Assembly (NCBI RefSeq): GCF_001653515.1
Contig: NZ_LYOY01000029.1
Span: 806,001 to 870,000, forward strand
Origin: Streptomyces sp. ERV7
Lineage (GTDB): Bacteria; Actinomycetota; Actinomycetes; Streptomycetales; Streptomycetaceae
Length of the DNA stretch: 64,000 nt
Direction: 5' to 3'
Shown: piece by piece, positions 1 through 8,487 of the stretch
Layout: each line of letters starts with the position of its first letter
How positions within the stretch are numbered: position 1 is the stretch's first letter
Notes under the pieces: model-generated
The model's database searches: none
What the model saw: only the letters and a program-made list of their open reading frames with translations
Told to the model about the DNA's origin: nothing
Made by a program: the position numbers and the translations under genes

Positions 1-1
1 C

Positions 2-115
2 CTCGAACGGCTCCTCGTGGACTGCGCCGAGCAGCCCGAACGTTCCTGGCCACGACTCGATCAGGGCCGGGGCCCGCAGGCCGCCCAGCCACCGCGGACG
101 GCTGCCCGGGGATGA
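2..115 (+). CDS. C-terminal end of an unidentified gene (partial)
   Basis: An open frame enters from the left edge and stops at TGA 113-115, giving about 37 residues beginning LERLLVDCAEQPERSW and ending in a Pro/Ala/Arg-rich tail. Third codon positions are strongly G/C, as expected for a real Streptomyces gene. It lies 132 bases before the first complete gene of the operon and on the same strand. Too little is present to name a family. Confidence 0.45.
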   Translation, partial: LERLLVDCAEQPERSWPRLDQGRGPQAAQPPRTAARG

Positions 116-247
116 CCGGATCCTGGCCGTAGCCGAATGGGCATACCCCAAAGCGGAGGATGCCCCAGGCACTTGCACGTGGTGAGACTGGAACCTGTCC
201 GAGCAGGGTGCGGGATGCCGCAGCACCGGGTGACGGGGGAGTCGACT

Positions 248-1654
248 GTGTTCACGGAAGCATTGGCACGTGAGGCTGCCATGGACGTGGAGAACCCCGC
301 GCACGGCACGGTGTTCGCGCAGGCTCCCCGCTGCACCGCCGCCGAACTCGACGCGGTCCTCGCCGCCTCGGCCCGGGCGTTCCCCGGGTGGGCGGCACTG
401 CCGCTGGAGAGCCGGCGTCCGTACCTGCTCGCCTGCCGGGACGCGCTGCGCGACGCCGAGGACGACGTCGCGGACCTGCTGACCCGGGAACAGGGCAAGC
501 CGCTGCGGCACGCGCACCACGAAGTGCGGCTGGCCGCCGACTGGTTCGCGCACACCGCCGAACTCGCCCTGCACGCCGACCGGATCGTGGACGAGCCGAC
601 GGCCCGCGTCACCCTGGAGCGGGTGCCGCACGGTGTCGTCGCGGCGATCGCCCCCTCCAACTACCCCGTCCTGCTGGCCGTGTGCAAGATCGCCCCGGCG
701 CTCCTGGCGGGCAACACGGTCGTCCTCAAGCCCTCGCCCGCCACCCCGCTGTCCAGCCTGCTCATGGGCGAGGTGCTGGGACGGGTCCTGCCGCCCGACG
801 TCCTGCGGGTGATCAGCGGCGACGCCGCGCTGGGGGCCCGGCTCACCGCACACCCGGCAGTGCGGCTGATCTCCTTCACCGGCTCGATCGCCGCCGGCCG
901 CGCCATCGCCCGGTCCGCCGCCGCGGACTTCAAACGGACCGTCCTGGAGCTGGGCGGCAACGACCCGGCCATCGTGCTGCCCGGCGCCGACGCACAGGCC
1001 CTGGCGCGTCCGCTGTTCGACCGGGCGATGGTCAACAGCGGCCAGTTCTGCGCCGCGGTCAAGCGCGTCTACGTGCCGCGAGCCCAGCACGCCAAGCTCA
1101 CCGCGGCCCTGGCCGCGCCGGCCGAGGCCACCGTGGTCGGTGACGGCCTCGACGCCGCGACCGAACTCGGCCCGCTGGTCAGCCGTGAGCAGCTCGCCCA
1201 TGTGACCGCGCTGGTGGGCGACGCGGTGCGGCGGGGCGCCCGGCTCGTCACCGGGGGCCGCGCCCTGGAGCGGCCCGGCCACTTCTATCCCCCCACCGTC
1301 GTCACGGACTTGCCGCAGGGGACGCGGCTTGAGGAGGAGGAACAGTTCGGCCCCGTGATCCCCGTGATCGCGTACGACGATCTCGACGCCGTGACGGCCC
1401 GCGTCAACGCGTCCCCCTACGGGCTGGGTTGCTCCCTGTGGGGCGATCCGGAACAGGCCGCCGCGGCGGCCCGGCGGCTGGACTGCGGAACGGTGTGGAT
1501 CAACACCCACGGCGACCTCAGACACGACGTGCCGTTCGGCGGCCACCGGCACTCGGGCACGGGCGTCGAGTACGGAGCGTGGGGCCTCCTGGAATACACC
1601 CAGATCACCATCCACCACCTCGCGCTGCGCGGGGGAGATGAGGGGAAGGCATGA
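248..1654 (+). CDS. NAD(P)-dependent aldehyde dehydrogenase family protein
   Basis: A 468-residue member of the aldehyde dehydrogenase superfamily, which oxidises aldehydes to acids through a cysteine thiohemiacetal. The sequence shows the oxyanion Asn in APSNYP (about residue 138), the general base Glu in LELGG (about 234) and the catalytic Cys in NSGQFC (about 268). The usual C-terminal PFGG-type segment is present as VPFGGHRHSG. The GTG at 248 is chosen because GGGGGAG lies six bases upstream; an in-frame ATG at 137 has no comparable site. The stop overlaps the next start (ATGA). It is the first complete gene of the biosynthetic operon. The substrate is unknown; a semialdehyde made by the following genes is a plausible inference. 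Confidence 0.88.
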   Translation: MFTEALAREAAMDVENPAHGTVFAQAPRCTAAELDAVLAASARAFPGWAALPLESRRPYLLACRDALRDAEDDVADLLTREQGKPLRHAHHEVRLAADWFAHTAELALHADRIVDEPTARVTLERVPHGVVAAIAPSNYPVLLAVCKIAPALLAGNTVVLKPSPATPLSSLLMGEVLGRVLPPDVLRVISGDAALGARLTAHPAVRLISFTGSIAAGRAIARSAAADFKRTVLELGGNDPAIVLPGADAQALARPLFDRAMVNSGQFCAAVKRVYVPRAQHAKLTAALAAPAEATVVGDGLDAATELGPLVSREQLAHVTALVGDAVRRGARLVTGGRALERPGHFYPPTVVTDLPQGTRLEEEEQFGPVIPVIAYDDLDAVTARVNASPYGLGCSLWGDPEQAAAAARRLDCGTVWINTHGDLRHDVPFGGHRHSGTGVEYGAWGLLEYTQITIHHLALRGGDEGKA

Positions 1655-2199
1655 GCGAAACCACCTCCGGCGGCGCCCCCGGCACGAGCCTGGTCGATCT
1701 GTCGGGGCTGCGCGTGTTCGTCGGCGGCCCCATCCAGTACGCCCTCGGGCACGACAGCTTCCACCCACCGCTGCGCGACACGATCCAGGCCATCGTCACG
1801 GCGGTGACCGAGGCGGGGGCCACCGTCTTCTCCGCCCATGTCGTCGAGAGGTTCGGCCGGGACACACCGCACTTCTCGCCGGAGGACGTCAGCGCACGGG
1901 ACCTGGACTGGATGCGCCGGTGCGACGTGTTCGTGCCCGTCCTGCCGGCGGACGACGGTGGCGGAGTGATGCGCACCGACGGCACGCACATCGAGATGGG
2001 CTGGGCGTCGGCGCTGGGCCGTCCCATCGTCATGGTGACCCCCCTGCCGGTCCCGGCCGGGGCCAGCCATCTGCTGCGCGGGCTGCCGTCCGTGGCGGAC
2101 GTCGGCGGCGTCGACCTGGCCGAGCTGCGCCGCGACGGCCCCGGTGAACTGCTGCTGCGGCTGGGCAAGGTCGGCCGCGACGCGGTGGTGACACCATGA
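1651..2199 (+). CDS. Nucleoside 2-deoxyribosyltransferase-like N-glycosidase
   Basis: A 182-residue protein with the Rossmann-like layout of the nucleoside 2-deoxyribosyltransferase family. It begins with VFVGGPIQ, has a central RDLDWMRRCDVFVPVLP strand-helix, and carries the diagnostic GTHIEMGWASALGRPIV segment whose Glu is the catalytic nucleophile in the family. The same layout occurs in nucleotide hydrolases of peptidyl-nucleoside pathways such as MilB and BlsM, which release cytosine from CMP. Translational coupling (ATGA) to both neighbours ties it to the pathway. The inferred role is cleavage of a nucleotide or nucleoside to free a base or sugar phosphate. The substrate cannot be read from sequence. 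Confidence 0.8.
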   Translation: MSETTSGGAPGTSLVDLSGLRVFVGGPIQYALGHDSFHPPLRDTIQAIVTAVTEAGATVFSAHVVERFGRDTPHFSPEDVSARDLDWMRRCDVFVPVLPADDGGGVMRTDGTHIEMGWASALGRPIVMVTPLPVPAGASHLLRGLPSVADVGGVDLAELRRDGPGELLLRLGKVGRDAVVTP

Positions 2200-3155
2200 C
2201 GACCGTCTCGCACGCCGCCTCGGCCACCGAGGTTCTCGGGCTGCGGCTCGTCAGCCCCCTCGTCGTCGGCTCGGGTCTGCTCACCGACCAGGAGCGCAAC
2301 ATCCGCCGCCTGCTCACCGGGGGCGCGGGCGCCGTGGTCACCAAGACCATTCACCCCGGGCCGCTCCCGGCGGGCGACGAGCGGCTGCTGCACCTGCCCA
2401 CCGGCATGATCAACAGTACGACCTACTCCCGGCGCGGCGTGGACTCCTGGTGCGCGACGCTGAGCCGGTTCGCCGACGACGACCTGCCGGTCATCGCGTC
2501 CGTGCACGCCGACTCGCCCGCCGCGCTGGCCGACCTGGCCGCGCGGGTCGCCGACACCGGCTGCCGCGCTCTGGAGCTCGGCATCTCATGCCTGAACGAG
2601 GACGGCGGTCTGGCCGACAGCGCACGGCGGGTCGCCGACTACACCGGCGCGGTGCGCCGGGCCACCCCGCTGCCGTTCAGCGTGAAACTGGCGGTGGGGG
2701 AGCAGGTGGGCGAACGCGTCTCCGCCGCCGTGGAGGCGGGCGCGGACGCGATCACCCTCAGCGACACCATCGCCGGTCTCGCGGTGTCCCCCGACACCGG
2801 GGAAGTCCTCCTCGGCCGGCCCTTCGGCTACTCGGGGGCCGGGATCAAACCGCTGGTGCTCGCCGCGATCTACGAGCTGCGGCGCGGCGGCCTCTCCGTA
2901 CCCGTGATGGGCAGCGGCGGGGTGCGGAGCGGCACCGACGTGGCGGAGTACCTCACCGTGGGCGCCGACGCCGTCCAGGTCTACACCGCACTCCACACGC
3001 ACATGCACCAGACCCTGGCGGAGATCCGCGGGGGTTTCGACACCTGGCTCGGCGCACGCGGCGGATCCGTCGCCGACGTGGTGGGGCGGGCACTTGACGG
3101 TGGAAGGGGTGAGGTGCGTGCGGCAGCGGACCACGAACGTCACGGCTTACGGTGA
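2196..3155 (+). CDS. Dihydroorotate dehydrogenase-like flavoprotein
   Basis: A 319-residue FMN-binding TIM-barrel protein of the dihydroorotate dehydrogenase family. It opens with the typical PLVVGSGLLTDQ strand, has AVVTKTI, places a Cys at the family's active-site loop (ELGISCLNEDGG), a flavin-contacting Lys in FSVKLAVG, and the phosphate-binding GSGGVRSGTDVAEYLTVGAD near the C terminus. The same fold forms the pyrimidine-reducing domain of dihydropyrimidine dehydrogenase (PreA). It is almost certainly not the housekeeping pyrD, because it sits in a biosynthetic operon between an N-glycosidase-like gene and a creatininase-family gene. Interconversion of a pyrimidine-like C=C bond is a reasonable inference, not shown. 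Confidence 0.82.
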   Translation: MTTVSHAASATEVLGLRLVSPLVVGSGLLTDQERNIRRLLTGGAGAVVTKTIHPGPLPAGDERLLHLPTGMINSTTYSRRGVDSWCATLSRFADDDLPVIASVHADSPAALADLAARVADTGCRALELGISCLNEDGGLADSARRVADYTGAVRRATPLPFSVKLAVGEQVGERVSAAVEAGADAITLSDTIAGLAVSPDTGEVLLGRPFGYSGAGIKPLVLAAIYELRRGGLSVPVMGSGGVRSGTDVAEYLTVGADAVQVYTALHTHMHQTLAEIRGGFDTWLGARGGSVADVVGRALDGGRGEVRAAADHERHGLR

Positions 3156-3909
3156 TCTGACCAGTCCCGAGACACCCGCGGCGCTGAGCGGCGCCACTCT
3201 GGTCTGGCCGGTGGGCGGCCTTGAGCAGCACGGCCCGCACCTGCCCCTGTCGGTGGACTACGACATTCCCGACGCGCTCGCCCGGCAGCTGGTGGCGGAC
3301 GTCGACGGCGTGCTCTTCCCGGGCCAGCCGCTGTCCGCCAGGTCACTGCCGCACAGCGGCGGCGGACTGCGCTTTCCCGGCACCGTCCACATCGACGGGG
3401 GAACCTTCATCGACTACGTCGCCCAGTGCCTGCGGGCACTGGGCAGGCTCGCTCCCGCCCGGCTGGTGGTCGTCAACGGGCACTACGAGAACGAGGCCCT
3501 GCTGTTCGAGGCGATCGACGGACTCGACCCGGCGCGCACCTTCCCCGCCACCGAGATCGTCGCCTTCAGCTGGTGGAGCCTGGTGGAGGAGGACTGGCTG
3601 CGCAAGCGGCTGCCCGAATTCCCGGGCTGGCACGCCGAGCACGCCGGGGTGACCGAGACCAGTCTCATGATGTACCTGCGTCCCGAGGTGGTCCGCCCGG
3701 TGCGGGTGGACCACCCCACTCCGCCCGCCGCCGGTGTGTACCGCCACCCCGTCGACGCGGCCCGCATGTCCACCCAGGGGGTCCTCACCACGACCTCCGG
3801 TGCCAGCGGCGAGCTGGGGGAGGAGCTGTTCTGGCACGTGATGGACGGCGTGGCACGGACCCTCGCGGACAGCCCGTCCCCGCGCACCGAGAAGCGCGCA
3901 AGCGAGTGA
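3118..3909 (+). CDS. Creatininase-family amidohydrolase
   Basis: This creatininase-family protein carries the metal-binding signature PVGGLEQHGPHLPLSVDYDI (Glu, His and Asp ligands), then VNGHYENE and HAEHAGVTETSLMMYL, which supply the remaining ligands. Family members hydrolyse cyclic amides (creatinine, formamidopyrimidine intermediates); MftE of the mycofactocin system also belongs here. GTG 3118 follows AAGGGG by eight bases; an earlier in-frame TTG at 3094 is possible. Its first 38 bases overlap the 3' end of the flavoprotein gene. The inferred role is ring opening of a lactam or cyclic ureide produced by the two preceding enzymes. Confidence 0.83.
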   Translation: MRQRTTNVTAYGDLTSPETPAALSGATLVWPVGGLEQHGPHLPLSVDYDIPDALARQLVADVDGVLFPGQPLSARSLPHSGGGLRFPGTVHIDGGTFIDYVAQCLRALGRLAPARLVVVNGHYENEALLFEAIDGLDPARTFPATEIVAFSWWSLVEEDWLRKRLPEFPGWHAEHAGVTETSLMMYLRPEVVRPVRVDHPTPPAAGVYRHPVDAARMSTQGVLTTTSGASGELGEELFWHVMDGVARTLADSPSPRTEKRASE

Positions 3910-3932
3910 CGACTTCCAGCAGAGGGGGATCC

Positions 3933-5066
3933 ATGCGCCCGCCGACGACCGAACGCGACGACTTCGAAGCCCGGCTGCAAAGCCTCTTCGGCGACAAACT
4001 CCGCCCCGTGGAGGAGAGTTTCGAGGCCATCCAGCACTTCAAGGACGGTTCCTTCGCGGTGGGGCAGCTCGGCCTCATGCTCTACACCAACGGATACAAC
4101 CTGCGGGGCACCAGCACCCGTCATCCGAACGGAATGGTCTTCCACGACGGGCAGAACCTCTTCGGCGTAGGCTACTTCAGCAAGGAACAGGACGAGCGCA
4201 AGCACCTGCACATCGTCGCTCCCAAGGGCAAGGACCGGGTCGCCGCGGTCAGGTCGTTCATCTCCGCGACCCGCGAGGCGGGCCTGGCACACACCTCCGT
4301 CTACGTACGCCACCTCTCGCCGGACGACCACGCGCTGTTCCTGGCGGCCGGCTTCGAGCCGGTGGCGGCGGACCCCTGGCACCCCGAGGCGCCGGAAGAG
4401 GACGAGACCTACCCCAACCGCGTCTACCGCCTGGACGATCTGCTGGCGGTGGACGCCGACGGCCGCCTGGTGGTGAAGAACCTGGCAGGGGACGGCAACC
4501 GGCGTCACAAGAACAAGAACCGGCTCGCCTACCGGCGTTTTGAGAACTTCCTCGCCCGCAACGACCACCTGGAGCTCCGCATCCGTCCCTACGGATACGG
4601 CCCCGACGAGGCGAAGATGGCCAGGGGCGTGGTCGAGGGCTACTTCGAAGCCCGCCGGGCACAGGGCGAGGTCGTCGGCTCCACCCCCGAGGACTACACG
4701 GCGATCGTCACCCAGCGGCCCGGAGGCCGCAACGAACACGACTACTTCGCCTACCTCGGCGTCCTGGCCCAGCAGGGCGGCGAGGAGGTGCCCGTGATGT
4801 TCTTCGCGGGCGAGCGCACCGCGCCGCACAGGGCATCGCTGTACTGCACGATGTCGATGCGCTTCGCGGACCGTATGAGCGGCCTGTTCAAGGACGCCAC
4901 GGGATTCACCGCGATTCCGCAGTACATCTGGCTGACCGTGTTCAAGAAACTGTGGGACCGCGGCATCCGTGAGGTCGACGCGGGCGGATCCGAGGTCAAA
5001 GGCCTCGACGACCAGAAACGACAGTTGGGCGGACGGCCCGAAAAGACCCACTGGGTCGTGGGCTGA
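3933..5066 (+). CDS. GNAT/Fem-like (possibly aminoacyl) transferase
   Basis: A 377-residue protein beginning MRPPTTERDD, with AGAGGGGG four bases upstream. The C-terminal half resembles acyl-CoA or aminoacyl-tRNA N-acyltransferases: RYRRF-type entry (RLAYRRFENF), a long helical middle, and a late strand-loop reading GIREVDAGGSEVKGLDDQK, which recalls the 'GGS..GL..FK' segment of FemABX/DUF2156-type enzymes. Such enzymes attach amino acids in pacidamycin, valanimycin and blasticidin pathways. Family assignment is by eye and uncertain; a GNAT of unknown substrate is the safe reading. It precedes the sugar genes by 47 bases. Confidence 0.5.
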   Translation: MRPPTTERDDFEARLQSLFGDKLRPVEESFEAIQHFKDGSFAVGQLGLMLYTNGYNLRGTSTRHPNGMVFHDGQNLFGVGYFSKEQDERKHLHIVAPKGKDRVAAVRSFISATREAGLAHTSVYVRHLSPDDHALFLAAGFEPVAADPWHPEAPEEDETYPNRVYRLDDLLAVDADGRLVVKNLAGDGNRRHKNKNRLAYRRFENFLARNDHLELRIRPYGYGPDEAKMARGVVEGYFEARRAQGEVVGSTPEDYTAIVTQRPGGRNEHDYFAYLGVLAQQGGEEVPVMFFAGERTAPHRASLYCTMSMRFADRMSGLFKDATGFTAIPQYIWLTVFKKLWDRGIREVDAGGSEVKGLDDQKRQLGGRPEKTHWVVG

Positions 5067-5113
5067 CCGGCCCCGACCCGGACCTTCCCAAGTCGCGCCC
5101 AGGGGGTACGTCT

Positions 5114-6427
5114 ATGCAATCGCGCACCGCGCACCAGGACTTCACACCGTTCGACGTCTGCGTCGTGGGGATGGGATACGTCGGCGTCACCCTCGCCGCC
5201 GCCCTCCTGTCCACCGGCAAGCGGGTGCTGGGCTACGAGAGCGACCCGGCCGTCGCGGGCGACCTGGCACAAGGCCGCCTGAGGCTGGCGGAACCCGGCG
5301 TCGCCGAGCTCATCGAGCGGGGAGCCGCCGACGGCACGCTCGCGGTCACGGCCGACATCTGCGGGCACCGTCTGCCACCCGTCGTCGTCATCTGCGTCGG
5401 CACACCCATCGCGCCGGGCGGCACGACGCCCGAACTCGGCCATCTGTCGGCCGCCGCCGAGGCGGTCGCCGCGGGAGCGGACGAGAACACCCTGGTGATC
5501 GTGCGCAGCACCGTCCCCGTGGGCACCACCCGCGAACTGGTCCTGCCGGCCCTGGCCCGCCGCGTTCCCCAGCCGCTGCTCGCCTTCTGCCCCGAGCGCA
5601 CCATCCAGGGCAAGGCACTGGCGGAACTGCTGTCCCTGCCGCAGATCGTCGGCGGTCTGACCGAAGAGGCAACGAAGCTGGCCGCGGGGTTCTTCACCAC
5701 CGTCAGCGGGCGCGTCGTCCCCGTATCCACACTGGAGGCCGCCGAGCTGGTCAAACTGGTCAACAACTGTCACACCGACCTCATCTACGGCTTCGGCAAC
5801 GAAGTGGCCCTCATCGCCGAGAAGCTCGGCCTGGACGCCATGGAGGTCATCACCTCCGCCAACACGGACTATCCGCGCCCCGATCTGAGCAGGCCCGGCT
5901 TCGTCGGCGGCAGCTGCCTCACCAAGGACCCCCACCTCCTCGCCTACTCCCTCGCCCGCCACGACCACACCCCGCAGATGGTCATGGCGGCCCGCACCCT
6001 CAACGAGTCCATGCCCCGCAGGGTCGGCGAGCGCGTGCTCGACGCGCTGCGCCGGGACGGCCAGGACCCGCAGCGGTCCACCGTCCTCGTCTCCGGATTC
6101 GCCTACAAGGGCCGGCCCGAGACGGACGACCTGCGCGGCGCCCCCTGTGTGCCGCTGCTGGAGTTCCTGCGCGGCAAGGTCGCCCGGGTGGTCGGGCACG
6201 ACTTCGTGATCCCGCCCGAACGCATCGCGTCACTGGGCGTACACCCCGTCACCCTCACCGAGGGGTTCACCGGCGCCCACGCCGCCATCCTGCTCAACGA
6301 CCACGCCCGGTACGGCGAGCTGCCGGCCGACGAGCTCATCGCCCGGATGAGCCCGCCGGCGCTGGTGTACGACGCCTGGCGGGTGCTTCCGCAGACGACG
6401 AAGACAATGAGGCTCGGCAGTGCCTGA
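5114..6427 (+). CDS. Nucleotide-sugar 6-dehydrogenase (UDP-Glc/UDP-ManNAc dehydrogenase family)
   Basis: A 437-residue NAD-dependent dehydrogenase that oxidises the C6 alcohol of a nucleotide sugar to a uronic acid. It shows the N-terminal dinucleotide fold VVGMGYVGVTLA, the RSTVPVGTTRE segment, the AAELVKLVNNCHTDL helix with catalytic Lys and Asn, the catalytic Cys in FVGGSCLTKDP (about residue 268), and a C-terminal UDP-binding domain with GFAYKGRPETDDLR. The GNE and CLTKDP sequences are nearer the UDP-ManNAc dehydrogenase branch than the Ugd branch. AGGGGG precedes the ATG. It probably supplies a UDP-uronate to the next enzyme. Confidence 0.9.
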   Translation: MQSRTAHQDFTPFDVCVVGMGYVGVTLAAALLSTGKRVLGYESDPAVAGDLAQGRLRLAEPGVAELIERGAADGTLAVTADICGHRLPPVVVICVGTPIAPGGTTPELGHLSAAAEAVAAGADENTLVIVRSTVPVGTTRELVLPALARRVPQPLLAFCPERTIQGKALAELLSLPQIVGGLTEEATKLAAGFFTTVSGRVVPVSTLEAAELVKLVNNCHTDLIYGFGNEVALIAEKLGLDAMEVITSANTDYPRPDLSRPGFVGGSCLTKDPHLLAYSLARHDHTPQMVMAARTLNESMPRRVGERVLDALRRDGQDPQRSTVLVSGFAYKGRPETDDLRGAPCVPLLEFLRGKVARVVGHDFVIPPERIASLGVHPVTLTEGFTGAHAAILLNDHARYGELPADELIARMSPPALVYDAWRVLPQTTKTMRLGSA

Positions 6428-7412
6428 GAAGATCCTGGTCACCGGGGGAGCGGGGTTCATCGGGCTGCATCTGGCCGCGGAACTCGCCTCCCACCACGAC
6501 GTCACCCTCCTCGACGACTTCAGCAGGGGCCGGCGCGACGCGTTGCTCGACTCCCTGCTCGACCGTGTCACGCTCGTCGAGCACGACCTGACCACCCCGA
6601 TTCCCGACACCCTTCTGCCCGACGACTTCGACACCGTTCACCATCTGGCGGCCGTCGTCGGCGTAGTCCACTCCAACGAGGAACCGCAGCGGGTGCTGCG
6701 GACCAACCTTCTGTCCACCGTGCACGTCCTGGACTGGTTCACCGGGCGGCCGGGCATGTCCGGCGCCACCTTCTGCTTCGCCTCCTCCAGCGAGGCGTAC
6801 GCGGGAAGCGTCGCGGCCGGTCTCGCCGCGCTGCCCACCGGCGAGGACGTCCCGCTGCTGGTCCCCGACCCCGAGGTACCCCGCTCCTCGTACGGCTTCA
6901 GCAAGATCGCCGGAGAGCTGCTCTGCCGCACCTACGCCCAAGTCCACGGCTTCGCCCTGCGCATGGTGCGCTTCCACAACGTCTACGGACCGCGCATGGG
7001 CTACGAACACGTCATCCCGCAGTTCATCGAGCGCGTCCTCGGCGGCGCCGACCCCTTCGCCGTCTACGGCGGCGACCAGACCCGGGCCTTCTGCCACGTC
7101 GACGACGCCGTGGCCGCCCTGATGGCGCTGGCCGCGCTGCCCACCAAGGAGACCCTGCTCGTCAACATCGGCAACGACCAGGAGGAAGTCCGCATGGACG
7201 ACCTCGCCCGGATGGTCTTCGAGACCGCCGGGCGCCGGCCGCGCATCGCCGCGCACCCGGCACCGCCCCTGTCCCCGGTGCGCCGCCTGCCCGACCTGAC
7301 CCTGCTGCGCGAACTCACCGGATACCGCCCCTCGGTCGATCTGCGCGAGGGGCTGCGCCGCACCTACGCGTGGTACGCGCACGACCTCGCCTCCCGTGGA
7401 GCGGGGCGGTGA
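6420..7412 (+). CDS. NAD-dependent epimerase/decarboxylase acting on a nucleotide sugar
   Basis: A 330-residue extended short-chain dehydrogenase. It has GGAGFIGLHLA for NAD binding, SSSEAYAG for the catalytic Ser/Glu region, and YGFSK with Tyr158 and Lys162. The RFHNVYGPRMGYEHVIPQF segment is typical of UDP-glucuronate decarboxylases and 4-epimerases. It starts at GTG 6420, overlapping the dehydrogenase gene by eight bases, so the two are translated together. A dehydrogenase followed by such an enzyme commonly yields UDP-pentoses or epimerised uronates. Which of these applies cannot be decided here. Confidence 0.88.
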   Translation: MPEKILVTGGAGFIGLHLAAELASHHDVTLLDDFSRGRRDALLDSLLDRVTLVEHDLTTPIPDTLLPDDFDTVHHLAAVVGVVHSNEEPQRVLRTNLLSTVHVLDWFTGRPGMSGATFCFASSSEAYAGSVAAGLAALPTGEDVPLLVPDPEVPRSSYGFSKIAGELLCRTYAQVHGFALRMVRFHNVYGPRMGYEHVIPQFIERVLGGADPFAVYGGDQTRAFCHVDDAVAALMALAALPTKETLLVNIGNDQEEVRMDDLARMVFETAGRRPRIAAHPAPPLSPVRRLPDLTLLRELTGYRPSVDLREGLRRTYAWYAHDLASRGAGR

Positions 7413-8473
7413 GCGGCATGCGGGTGCGGTACGTGCACCAGGGGTACTTCCCCGCGCGAGCGGGCGCCGAGCTGATGACCCGGTCCCTCGCCGTGGCCAT
7501 GAGCCGCCGCGGGCTGCGCGTGGGCCTGTACGGCGGCGAGGGGGACCCGGAGGACGAGCGGCTGATGAAGGCCGCGGGGATCGGCGTCGAACCGCTGCCG
7601 GTCCGGGACGGCGAGGAGCGTGCGGCGGACCTGGTGCACGCCGTCGACGCCTTCCAGCCCGAGAACATCAGGACCGGCCTGCGTCTGGCCCGGGCCTGGG
7701 GCGTGCCGTTCGCCGTGACACCGGCCTCCGCGCCGGACGTGTGGCCGCACCGCGCCGCCGTACTGGAGGGCTGCCGCCGCGCGGACGCCGTGTTCGTCCT
7801 GACCGACGCGGAGCGCGACATGCTGCGCGCCGAAGGCGTGGCGGACTCCGTCCTGCACCGGATCGGCCAGGGAGCGCACCTGCCGGGCACCGCCGACCCG
7901 GAGGGGTTCCGTGCCGCGCACGGCATCAGCGGGCCCGTGGTGCTCTTCCTCGGCCGCAAGATGCGCTCCAAGGGGTACCGGGTGCTGCTGGAGGCGACGC
8001 GGCACGTCTGGGCCCGCCACCCCGAGGCGCACTTCGTCTTCCTCGGCCCGCGCTGGGACGAGGACTGGGCGCAGTGGTTCGCCGCCCACGCCGACCCCCG
8101 GATCACCGAACTGGACCGGGTGGACGAGGACACCAAACTCAGTGCCCTGGCGGCCTGCGACCTGCTCTGCCTGCCCTCGACGGTCGACGTCTTCCCCCTG
8201 GTGTTCGTCGAGGCGTGGATGTGCGGCAAGCCCGTGATCGGCTCCGCGTTCATGGGCAGCGCGGAAGTGATCGCGGACGGGCGGGACGGGCTGATCGTCC
8301 CGCCCGCCGCCCGGCCGGTGGCGGACGCGGTCAGCCGCCTCCTCGCCGACCCGGCCGAACGGGCGCGGATGGGGCGCGAGGGCCATGACAGGGCGCGCCG
8401 CGAGCTCACCTGGGACGCGGTCGCCGCACAGGTGCACCGCGTCTACACCGAACTGGTCCCGGCCCGGAGTTGA
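7409..8473 (+). CDS. GT4-family glycosyltransferase
   Basis: A 354-residue GT-B glycosyltransferase with an N-terminal acceptor half (YVHQGYFPARAGAELM) and a C-terminal donor half containing VLFLGRKMRSKGY and the E-x7-E-like motif in PLVFVEAWMCGKPVIGS. The GTG at 7409 overlaps the upstream stop (GTGA); an ATG three codons later is also possible. It presumably uses the nucleotide sugar made by the two preceding enzymes and transfers it to the pathway scaffold. No membrane segment or signal peptide is seen, so it acts in the cytoplasm. Confidence 0.87.
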   Translation: MSGMRVRYVHQGYFPARAGAELMTRSLAVAMSRRGLRVGLYGGEGDPEDERLMKAAGIGVEPLPVRDGEERAADLVHAVDAFQPENIRTGLRLARAWGVPFAVTPASAPDVWPHRAAVLEGCRRADAVFVLTDAERDMLRAEGVADSVLHRIGQGAHLPGTADPEGFRAAHGISGPVVLFLGRKMRSKGYRVLLEATRHVWARHPEAHFVFLGPRWDEDWAQWFAAHADPRITELDRVDEDTKLSALAACDLLCLPSTVDVFPLVFVEAWMCGKPVIGSAFMGSAEVIADGRDGLIVPPAARPVADAVSRLLADPAERARMGREGHDRARRELTWDAVAAQVHRVYTELVPARS

Positions 8474-8487
8474 GCGGAGGGAGTCCC

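Noticed and set aside
1605..2507. Minus-strand open frame opposite the NDT-like and DHODH-like genes
   Set aside because: The plus-strand genes show clear family motifs and coupled starts; the antisense product has typical high-GC shadow composition.
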